DNA of 20,641 bases from Bacillota bacterium (GTDB lineage: Bacteria > Bacillota_H > UBA994 > UBA5500): positions 1-20,641 of the forward strand of contig JAAYGE010000148.1 in the NCBI GenBank assembly GCA_012727835.1, written 5' to 3'. Positions 13,568-19,609 of the stretch are shown one piece after another; within the stretch, counting starts at the first letter, position 1; every line of letters starts with the position of its first letter. Both the position numbers and the translations under genes were made by a program. The notes beneath the pieces were generated by a model, which saw only the letters and a program-made list of their open reading frames with translations, had not been told where the DNA came from and did no database searches.

Positions 13568-15169
13568 CTATTTAACTATCGTCACCTTGGTTGCTCCACC
13601 CTGACAGGGGTAAGATTCCATCACCGGGCCGGACAGCGCCGCCTCCACCGTCTGGCCGACGGCCAGATCCGCAAAGGTAGCCTGCTGGTCCGATTCGGCC
13701 CACTCGATTACCGTTTGCTCATCCAGCGTCAACCAAATAAGCATGGGATGCTGGGTTTCTACCACTGTCCCGTCTACCAGAATACGAGGCTTACCTTCAG
13801 TAGCTATGTCCGTGATGGTGCCGGCGACCGTACCAAAGCCTGACTCAGGCAGAATGGTGATAGCATCGGCACCGGCCTGTGCCGGGTAGGATGTTAGCAT
13901 GGGCCCAGACACCTGGACGCTAATCTGCTGATCCACCGCCAAATCATCAAACTGGGCAGTTTCGCCGTTGGCGAAGGCTATCTCGGTGTCTTCGTTGATA
14001 TACAGCCATACCAGCAAAGGTTCGCCACTGGCCATGGGACCGCCCTGTAACAATACTCGGGTGCGCTCCCCGGCCTCAACTTCCACAATATGGCCGACCA
14101 GAATTTGCTTTTCCCATTCGGGTTCTTCCGGCTGCGACATATCCTTTAAAGCCGCTGGCGACACCAGATCAAGCACGTCCGGCTCTGTCTCTCGCGCCAT
14201 AAAGCCCAAGATGCTGGAGAGTGCATCGGCTGAAACATAGGTGGTGCTGTCGATCAACTGAGTTGGCTGCGCCAGTGATATTAGGTTGCGGCGCACGTAG
14301 TAGACACCTTCTTCATTCAGCTCCGCCTCTCCCTCGCCGACTACAAACTGGGCGGTACGGCCAGGAAGGACGACCTTGGCCAGGCTTCTTTCACCATTCC
14401 AGTGCACCTTACCACCGGCGGCTTCCACAATGTGGCGCAAAGGCACCAGCACTGCTTCACCTCGTTGCACCGGACCACCAACGGCCTGCACTTCAGCACC
14501 GTCCACCAACAGCTTTCGGGGTAAGCTTCGCATTGCCTCCACCTGGCGCAGACGAGCCAAGAGATCCACTTCCACCGCGGGTAGATCTACAGCTTCGCCT
14601 AAAGGCCGTAGAGACGCAACTTCAAAGGCTTTGGTCATGAAGATGGAGATCTCGTCACTGATGGTGCCGGTCACTTGCACTTGGCGACCTAGATATTTCT
14701 CCAGCTCAGCCTCGTCCAGTTCACCGGTCAGACGGTATCCTTTGACTGCGAAGAATCCACCCTCCAGGTCCTCATAGACCAGTTCGCCAACCAGGCTTAC
14801 AACCTCCCCCGGTTGCACCCGCTGCATCTCCTCCACTTTGATAGCCGGAACCATGTAGATGGAAGGCTCCAGTGCTAGGGAACCGGTCACTCTTACCAAA
14901 TGGCCCGCGTTGCTCTCCAGCAGCTCCCCATCGGCGATAAGTCGGTGGCCCTCAATGGCATAGAAACCGCCTTCCAGATCCACCCATTCCACTACCCCGG
15001 TAAAGGTTCGTATCACCACTACTTCATCTTGCAGCTCCGGAGGGAGCGGTGGGACTGCGATCCGGTCATCAGCACTAGGTAAATCCCAGTCGGTGGCGCT
15101 AGCTGACAGTGGCAATACCAACATGCTGAGGACTGCCAACATTACGCCCATCTTTCTCCAGTTTGCCAT
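13568..15169 (-). CDS. secreted multi-repeat protein with copper amine oxidase N-like and DUF3221-like domains
   Basis: A 533-residue exported protein. Residues 1-26 are a Sec signal peptide ending SASA. Two similar OB-like repeats follow (about 54-113 with VEWVDLEGGFYAIEGHRL, and 126-186 with LVYEDLEGGFFAVKGYRL). A copper amine oxidase N-terminal-like module (about 216-330; VDGAEVQAV, LVPLRHIVEAAGGKVHWN, YYVRRNLISLA, TYVSADALSSILG) comes next. Two DUF3221-like repeats close it (about 356-441 and 446-532; each with LVW/LIWL, a DLAV and SGP.M.SYP motif). Such modules are common in wall-associated Bacillota proteins; no catalytic site is seen. The single mature cysteine is in SYPCQGG. The start is the ATG at 15169, with AAAGGATG at a long spacing; an ATG six codons on is possible. 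Confidence 0.8.
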   Translation of the reverse strand: MANWRKMGVMLAVLSMLVLPLSASATDWDLPSADDRIAVPPLPPELQDEVVVIRTFTGVVEWVDLEGGFYAIEGHRLIADGELLESNAGHLVRVTGSLALEPSIYMVPAIKVEEMQRVQPGEVVSLVGELVYEDLEGGFFAVKGYRLTGELDEAELEKYLGRQVQVTGTISDEISIFMTKAFEVASLRPLGEAVDLPAVEVDLLARLRQVEAMRSLPRKLLVDGAEVQAVGGPVQRGEAVLVPLRHIVEAAGGKVHWNGERSLAKVVLPGRTAQFVVGEGEAELNEEGVYYVRRNLISLAQPTQLIDSTTYVSADALSSILGFMARETEPDVLDLVSPAALKDMSQPEEPEWEKQILVGHIVEVEAGERTRVLLQGGPMASGEPLLVWLYINEDTEIAFANGETAQFDDLAVDQQISVQVSGPMLTSYPAQAGADAITILPESGFGTVAGTITDIATEGKPRILVDGTVVETQHPMLIWLTLDEQTVIEWAESDQQATFADLAVGQTVEAALSGPVMESYPCQGGATKVTIVK

Positions 15170-15209
15170 TTTTAAATACTCACATCCTTTCCTAAAGATT
15201 TCTCTGCGT

Positions 15210-15306
15210 CACCACCCGGTGGGCGCAATTTTGCAGCTACCTAACCTATCAGGTAACTTGTTCAACTGATTGGACGATAAGAGGCGCAAAAATGTTCCCG
15301 GTGGTG
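15210..15306. other. potentially structured intergenic region
   Basis: The 208-base gap between the secreted-protein gene and the second PH-domain gene holds nested complementary segments: CACCACC (15210-15216) with GGTGGTG (15300-15306), TTTTGC (15229-15234) with GCAAAA (15286-15291), and between them a small ACCT/AGGT stem and GTTCAA/TTGGAC. The sequence could form a branched RNA on either strand, as a leader of either divergent gene. It matches no riboswitch consensus I know. It could also be a set of protein-binding repeats or coincidental. Confidence 0.3.
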
Positions 15307-15377
15307 CTCTCCCCAACCGACAGGTATGTTATGCTGAATATAGAGATGAATGACCCTGGATGGGAGGTGACCATGTC

Positions 15378-15788
15378 TTGAGACAAAGAAGACGCAGTAG
15401 CGGTAACCCCCTTTGGAGTCTAGTCAGCGTGGCCATTGTCGGGGGCGTACTGCTGTTTAGCTATTTCATGGGTAATTACGAGTATCTGTTAGATGATAAG
15501 GGAGTGACCATCACCCGCGGGCGGGGAATCACCATCCCTTATGAAGAAATTACCGATGTGCAGTATTTCGAGAGACTGCCGGCCCTTTCTATGCGAGTGG
15601 GCGAAGCCATTGGCAATCGGCGTAATGGCACCTTCACTGTAGCCAACGTGGGTCGAGGCAAGGTGTATGCGCAAGACATTACGCGACCGGCATTGATCAT
15701 CTTCACGGAAAAGACTTTCTATGCTATCACACCGGAAAATGCACAAGAATTCCTGGCACAACTTGAGGAATACCTGGCTAACAAATAG
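15378..15788 (+). CDS. membrane-anchored bacterial PH-domain protein, second copy
   Basis: A 136-residue paralogue of the protein at 5678-6115. A basic N-terminus (RQRRR) precedes one membrane segment (about residues 13-33). The PH-like domain has the shared pieces TIPYEEI, GRGKVYAQDITRPALII and ITPENAQEFLAQLEEYL. The frame begins at an ATG at 15360, but GGGAGGTG at 15362-15369 lies inside that extension and is eight bases before the TTG at 15378. TTG is therefore the start, and the ATG at 15373 would be followed immediately by a stop. No catalytic residues; function is unknown. It is transcribed divergently from the large secreted protein. Confidence 0.78.
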   Translation: MRQRRRSSGNPLWSLVSVAIVGGVLLFSYFMGNYEYLLDDKGVTITRGRGITIPYEEITDVQYFERLPALSMRVGEAIGNRRNGTFTVANVGRGKVYAQDITRPALIIFTEKTFYAITPENAQEFLAQLEEYLANK

Positions 15789-15849
15789 GGAGTAAGAAAG
15801 ACAGGACAAGGGGTATAGAATTGGCCCGTGCAAGGCTGCTGGTGTAAGG

Positions 15850-15872
15850 AAAAACCCGCGCCGTAGCGCGGG
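15850..15872 (-). terminator. intrinsic terminator of the 15893-16531 lipoprotein gene
   Basis: CCCGCGC (15855-15861) pairs with GCGCGGG (15866-15872) around a 4-base loop, and on the minus strand the stem is followed directly by TTTTTCC. It starts 21 bases after the stop of the lipoprotein gene. Confidence 0.88.
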
Positions 15873-15892
15873 CCCCATGTATATATGATTCT

Positions 15893-16531
15893 CTAGATGG
15901 TCCACTCACCATGGATAACGCCTACTAGATACCAGGTCTCCCCCTGCTTCTCAAAGACCAGCTTCAGAGTGCGCCAGTCCATTCCATCGTGTTCCTCGCT
16001 GCCTGGAAAATAGAATTCGATAAACTTACCGTTGGGGTAAGCCTCCTTCACGTTCTCGATGGCGTTGCCATAAGAGAGAAGTCGGTCGCGACCGATGACC
16101 GGAGCTTGAGCGAAGTCCTTATCGTAGATAAAGCGTTCATAATAGTCGGCAAAGGTAAGCCGAATCGGGTCGCCAGTGCCATCATATTTACCCCATTCAT
16201 ACTCGGTAGTATCATTGGCCAACCCGGCCACCTGCTCCGCAGTGAAAACCTGGTCCTTTTCCAACTCCACGTAGGGGTAGGCAGTAAAGCGCACTCCCGC
16301 CTCCGGGTGCACCATGGCCGCCAAACCCTCCCAGTCTTTGGCCTTGATCAGCTCGATGGCACGCAGGGCGCTGAGTAGCGGCTCCTGCGTTTGGGCCAGC
16401 TTCCGCCAAACCGCACCTTCATCGTCAAGTTCTCTATTGTTATTAGCGGTGGGGCCAACACAGCCCACCAAAAGCCCTAACGTCAACAAACCGACCACCA
16501 TAATGAAGACAACTTTCTTCAATCTCAACAC
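15893..16531 (-). CDS. conserved lipoprotein of unknown function
   Basis: A 212-residue lipoprotein: lysine-containing N-terminus, hydrophobic core and lipobox LLVGC (Cys24). The mature part has a helix (LLSALRAIELIKAKDWEGLAAMVHPEAGVRF) and then strands and conserved-looking motifs WGKYDGTGDPIRLTFADYYERFIYDKDF, FIEFYFPGSEEHDGMDWRTLKLVFE and the terminal GETWYLVGVIHGEWTI. I recognise this as a type of lipoprotein found across Bacillota, with an NTF2-like look, but know no function. The start is a GTG at 16531 with AGAGGGG close upstream; the TTG one codon on is equally possible. Confidence 0.8.
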   Translation of the reverse strand: MLRLKKVVFIMVVGLLTLGLLVGCVGPTANNNRELDDEGAVWRKLAQTQEPLLSALRAIELIKAKDWEGLAAMVHPEAGVRFTAYPYVELEKDQVFTAEQVAGLANDTTEYEWGKYDGTGDPIRLTFADYYERFIYDKDFAQAPVIGRDRLLSYGNAIENVKEAYPNGKFIEFYFPGSEEHDGMDWRTLKLVFEKQGETWYLVGVIHGEWTI

Positions 16532-16833
16532 ACCCCTCTCTTTGCTATACTGCAGACTAGTCTATCTGGAGGTTCTTCTTCTACTGCCTCCTTTAGTTAG
16601 ACGCGACAATATATGCCTATGTTCCATTTTTTACACTCCTAGCCCCATTTATGGCACTTTTTAAGACAAAAGAATAGCCACGGCCATTATATTGGGACTT
16701 TAAGCTCTCCGCTCATCGGCCGTGCAGGCCTTTGGTCTTACCCACAGCTCTCTCGCAAAACCAACGCCTACAACGTCAAAGGGGCCGTGCGCGAAATTTT
16801 GCTAAGCGCACAGCCCCTTCTTTCGTATTCTTA
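16532..16833. other. intergenic region without a recognisable gene
   Basis: About 300 bases between the importer ATPase and the lipoprotein gene. It holds the hairpin at 16779-16819, a long-loop inverted repeat CACGGCC (16679-16685) / GGCCGTG (16718-16724) that could be a second, weak terminator, a 10-base palindrome AGACTAGTCT near 16554-16563, and a 21-codon minus-strand ORF (16627 to 16562) with GGAGTG upstream. That micro-ORF would be a leader of the lipoprotein gene if real. Confidence 0.5.
16779..16823. terminator. terminator hairpin after the amino-acid importer operon
   Basis: AAGGGGC (16779-16785) pairs with GCCCCTT (16813-16819), and GTGCGC (16787-16792) with GCGCAC (16806-16811). 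It lies 15 bases after the ATPase stop at 16834. Its GGGGCCGT...ACAGCCCC frame matches the hairpin at 6117-6154. Confidence 0.75.
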
Positions 16834-17571
16834 TTATCTTCTCTGTGTTCGCTGCAGGAACTGACGGGTGCGTTCCTGTTGCGGGCTGTCGAAAATCTGC
16901 TCCGGAGGGCCTTCTTCCGCAATTACCCCTTGGTCCATAAAGACCACCCGGTCGGCCACTTCGCGGGCGAAGTCCATCTCGTGGGTCACCACCAGCATGG
17001 TCATACCGCTGGCGGCCAAGGTTTCCATCACCTTCAGTACCTCACCCACCATCTCCGGGGCGAGGGCGGAGGTGGGCTCGTCAAAGAGCATCACATCGGG
17101 TTCCATAGAAAGCGCCCGGGCGATGGCCACCCGCTGCTTCTGGCCGCCGGAAAGCTGTCTTGGCCGGGCATGGATAAACTGCTCCATCCCTACTAGACGC
17201 AGATATCTTAGCGCCACCTGTTCCGCTTCGGCGCGGCTGCGGCGGAGCACCTTCATCTGGCCAACCAGGCAGTTCCCCAGTACGTCATAATTGTTGAACA
17301 GGTTGAACTGCTGAAAAACCATGCCCAACTTAGCACGCAGAGCATAAATGTCTCCCGACTGCTCAAGGATGTTTTGACCGCGGTAGATGATCTGTCCACC
17401 GCTAGGCTTCTCCAACAGGTTGATACAGCGCAGCAGGGTCGACTTTCCCGAACCGGAAGCGCCGATGATGCAAACCACCTCGCCGGCGTTTACAGTGAAG
17501 TTGATATCCTTCAGCACCTGGTGGGAACCGAAGGACTTGCTCAGGTGTTTAATTTCAATCACTTTTTCCAT
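16834..17571 (-). CDS. amino-acid ABC importer ATPase (predicted lysine)
   Basis: A 245-residue cytoplasmic ATPase of the polar amino-acid importer family (GlnQ/HisP type). Walker [10 protein letters not shown] (37-45), Q-loop Gln87, signature LSGGQ (140-144), Walker B VMLFDEP with Asp164 and catalytic Glu165, and H-loop His197 are intact. The D-loop, normally SALDPE, reads SALAPE: Ala171 (codon GCC, 17059-17061) replaces the conserved Asp, which is unusual. The ATG is three bases after the permease stop, so translation is coupled. It is the last gene of the riboswitch-controlled operon; lysine specificity is inferred from the riboswitch, not from this protein. Confidence 0.93.
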   Translation of the reverse strand: MEKVIEIKHLSKSFGSHQVLKDINFTVNAGEVVCIIGASGSGKSTLLRCINLLEKPSGGQIIYRGQNILEQSGDIYALRAKLGMVFQQFNLFNNYDVLGNCLVGQMKVLRRSRAEAEQVALRYLRLVGMEQFIHARPRQLSGGQKQRVAIARALSMEPDVMLFDEPTSALAPEMVGEVLKVMETLAASGMTMLVVTHEMDFAREVADRVVFMDQGVIAEEGPPEQIFDSPQQERTRQFLQRTQRR

Positions 17572-17574
17572 TTC

Positions 17575-18357
17575 CTACACCTGCCTTCCTACCGTGGTGC
17601 GCTTCTTGCGCGCAATATCTTCCGGCGTTTGTACCTGCATCTGGTTGGCGTAGAGCGTGTAGTGCTCGGGGCCGTCCATTCTTCTCTCCACATAGCGCAG
17701 GATGCGAGTCACCGTAAATGTCATCACCAGATAAATAACGCTCACCACCAAGAAAGTTTCAAAATAGCGGAAGTTGCCTCCGGCGATTGACTTTCCTTGG
17801 AAGAACAGCTCGGTCACGGAAATCACGTTCAGCACCGAGGTATCCTTGATGTTGATCACAAATTCATTGCCGGTGGCCGGCAAAATGTTGCGGATAACCT
17901 GTGGCAGAACGACGTAGAACATGGTCTGCCAATGGTTCATGCCGATGGCCTGAGCCGCCTCGAATTGCCCCTTATCGATGGAGACGATACCACCGCGCAC
18001 AATCTCGGCCATGTAGGCGCCAGTGTTTACAGAAACAATGAACAGGGCCGCCGTCAATTTGTCCATGTGCAGACCTAGGGCAATGGCGGAGCCATAGTAG
18101 ATGACCATGGCCTGGACAATCATCGGTGTCCCACGGAAAACCTCCACATACACGGCCAGCATCGCATCTACTATCCATAGCAGAGCCCTCCTCAGGGGGC
18201 TGCCCTCACGGGGAAGGGTGCGAATCACCCCCACCAACAGACCGATAAAGAAACCAACGACGGTGCCAACGGTGGCCAGCAGGAGAGTCATGCGCGCTCC
18301 CCGTAATAACATGGGCCAATATTCGGTTGCAATCCTGACAATCCACTCTATGCTCAT
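17575..18357 (-). CDS. amino-acid ABC importer permease (predicted lysine)
   Basis: A 260-residue inner-membrane permease of the HisMQ/GlnP family with about five transmembrane segments. The EAA loop that contacts the ATPase is clear (FEAAQAIGMNHWQTMFYVVLPQ). VFRGTPMIVQ and NTGAYMAEIVRGGI are also typical of polar amino-acid permeases. A single permease gene implies a homodimer. The frame extends five codons further upstream, but GGAGGAG directly before the ATG at 18357 marks the start. It lies between the binding-protein and ATPase genes. Confidence 0.93.
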   Translation of the reverse strand: MSIEWIVRIATEYWPMLLRGARMTLLLATVGTVVGFFIGLLVGVIRTLPREGSPLRRALLWIVDAMLAVYVEVFRGTPMIVQAMVIYYGSAIALGLHMDKLTAALFIVSVNTGAYMAEIVRGGIVSIDKGQFEAAQAIGMNHWQTMFYVVLPQVIRNILPATGNEFVINIKDTSVLNVISVTELFFQGKSIAGGNFRYFETFLVVSVIYLVMTFTVTRILRYVERRMDGPEHYTLYANQMQVQTPEDIARKKRTTVGRQV

Positions 18358-18420
18358 GGCTCTCCTCCTCATGTGGCGGAACCGAAAAGGGTAGGCTCTA
18401 CCCCCGGTTCCTAAAAGGTT

Positions 18421-19236
18421 TTAGTCGCTAGTCGGCTGATTCTTAATAGCCTCATCCATAATTTGCAGACGTTCTTCTGCTGAGATACCGGCTAAAATCT
18501 GGTTGATCTGTTCCTTAAGTTCGCTGCCCTTACGCAGACCGACTGCCACCACCGTATCCTCCGGGGAGGTGGTAAAGCCGTCTTCGAGTTCGATCATCTT
18601 AAAGTTGGCATTAGCAGCTGCTGCACTGATGGCCTCGGGGCGCTCGGAAACATAGGCGTCAATCATACCCGCCTCCAGTGCAACACGCATGGCGGTGAAG
18701 TCATCCATGGCCGGCAGCTGTTCCACGTTCGGAATCTGATCGATAACCGTGTAGTGGAAGGTGCCCATTTGCGCTGTCACCTTGGCCCCGGCAAAGTCGG
18801 CCAAAGTGGTAGCATTGGCATACTTGCCACCGTTCTTAACCACCATCACCAGATCCGATTCATAGTAGCTATCGGAAAAGTCGATCCGCTGTGCCCGTTC
18901 GGCCGTTGGCGACATACCAGCGATAATTACATCAATCTTGCCCGAGTTCAGTGCCATCTCCAGGCCCGACCACTCGGTCTTAACAATTACCAGTTCTTTT
19001 CCCAAACCTGCTGCGATACGCTTGGCGATCTCCACATCATAGCCACCGGCGAATTCGGCGCTACCTTCAATAGGAACTGCCCCGTTAGAGTCGTCCAGTT
19101 GCGTCCAGTTAAAGGGGGCATAACCGGCCTCCATACCCACACGTAACACATTATCGTCCTTTTTTGTTCCACAACCTGTCACTACAACCATAAGGGCCAA
19201 AGCCATGGCCAAAGCCCGAAACAAATTCTTCCTCAT
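18421..19236 (-). CDS. amino-acid ABC importer substrate-binding lipoprotein (predicted lysine)
   Basis: A 271-residue lipoprotein of the SBP_bac_3 family: signal peptide with lipobox VVTGC (Cys22), then LRVGMEAGYAPFNW, the GGYDVEIAKRIAAGLG segment, GKIDVIIAGMSPTAERAQRIDFS and a YYESDLVMVV strand, all hallmarks of polar amino-acid binding proteins. It would capture the substrate outside the membrane and deliver it to the permease encoded 63 bases downstream. The frame reaches 19332, but that extension runs through the riboswitch terminator. AAGGAAGAG before the ATG at 19236 and the signal peptide fix the start. Lysine is predicted because a lysine riboswitch precedes the gene. Confidence 0.93.
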   Translation of the reverse strand: MRKNLFRALAMALALMVVVTGCGTKKDDNVLRVGMEAGYAPFNWTQLDDSNGAVPIEGSAEFAGGYDVEIAKRIAAGLGKELVIVKTEWSGLEMALNSGKIDVIIAGMSPTAERAQRIDFSDSYYESDLVMVVKNGGKYANATTLADFAGAKVTAQMGTFHYTVIDQIPNVEQLPAMDDFTAMRVALEAGMIDAYVSERPEAISAAAANANFKMIELEDGFTTSPEDTVVAVGLRKGSELKEQINQILAGISAEERLQIMDEAIKNQPTSD

Positions 19237-19280
19237 CCTTGCTCTCTTCCTTTCTGTCAGTATGTTTATTTTGGACAAAC

Positions 19281-19308
19281 AAAAAGACCTAAGGCGAGCG
19301 CTTAGGCC
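19281..19308 (-). terminator. riboswitch expression-platform terminator
   Basis: On the minus strand GGCCTAAG, a 7-base loop and CTTAGGTC form an 8-bp stem followed by TTTTTGTTTG. It lies between the lysine aptamer and the binding-protein start (19236), the usual position of a ligand-dependent terminator. Confidence 0.9.
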
Positions 19309-19378
19309 ATAGATAACCCTACACCTCCCCACTTTCCCTGAATGAAGTAGCGCAACTCAGCCAACCGGGAACTTTGAC

Positions 19379-19521
19379 TGAGACAGTGCTGCAGTTATTC
19401 ACTACAGCCCCAGCCAACCGCACTCGAGAAATGCGACTGACTTCGGCGATGTTTCCCCCTCTCTGGCCTCACTGCTTCTCGGGCTCTTCCAGAGATTCTT
19501 AAACACCGCGCCTCTACCTCA
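19379..19521 (-). promoter_or_regulatory. lysine riboswitch (L box) aptamer
   Basis: The minus-strand RNA shows the L-box landmarks in order. P1 is UGAGGUAG (19521-19514) with CUGUCUCA (19386-19379). Then come the conserved AGAGGCGCG, a loop-E-like UUAAGAAU, P2 with CUCUGG/CCAGAG, GGGGGAAACAUCGCCGAAG (consensus core GUCGCCGAAG), P3 with UCAGUCGCAU/GUGCGGUUGG, and the GGCUGG-type junction. P4 is GCUGUAG/CUGCAGC with loop UGAAUAA, followed by ACUGUC. The order and spacing agree with the Bacillus subtilis lysC leader. Lysine binding should favour the downstream terminator and shut off the importer operon. Identification is from memory of the consensus, not a covariance search. Confidence 0.92.
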
Positions 19522-19550
19522 CCAGCAAGAGTGAGGTGTTTTATTCAATT

Positions 19551-19587
19551 GTTGACAGTGTATATTAATCATACCTGTTCTGTCAAC
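19551..19587 (-). promoter_or_regulatory. promoter of the lysine importer operon, flanked by an inverted repeat
   Basis: On the minus strand a perfect TTGACA (19586-19581), a 16-base spacer and TATACA (19564-19559) lie about 38 bases upstream of the aptamer. The -35 box is part of GTTGACAG (minus strand, 19587-19580), which is repeated inverted as CTGTCAAC (19558-19551). An additional repressor site is possible. Confidence 0.7.
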
Positions 19588-19609
19588 GGTTATTTGTGGA
19601 TTTTAATTT

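Noticed and set aside
12984..13604. 206-codon plus-strand ORF antisense to the lipoprotein gene
   Set aside because: Serine- and proline-rich reading typical of the reverse complement of a real gene; it crosses the 13529-13558 terminator and has no ribosome binding site.
15170..15377. Cyclic di-GMP, SAM or TPP riboswitch in the 15.2 kb intergenic region
   Set aside because: Compared on both strands with the conserved cores of these classes; none of their diagnostic segments is present.
19519..19540. CCTCAC/GTGAGG hairpin at the 5' end of the lysine leader as an independent element
   Set aside because: It overlaps the P1 strand of the lysine aptamer and is best explained as an alternative fold of the riboswitch, not a separate feature.
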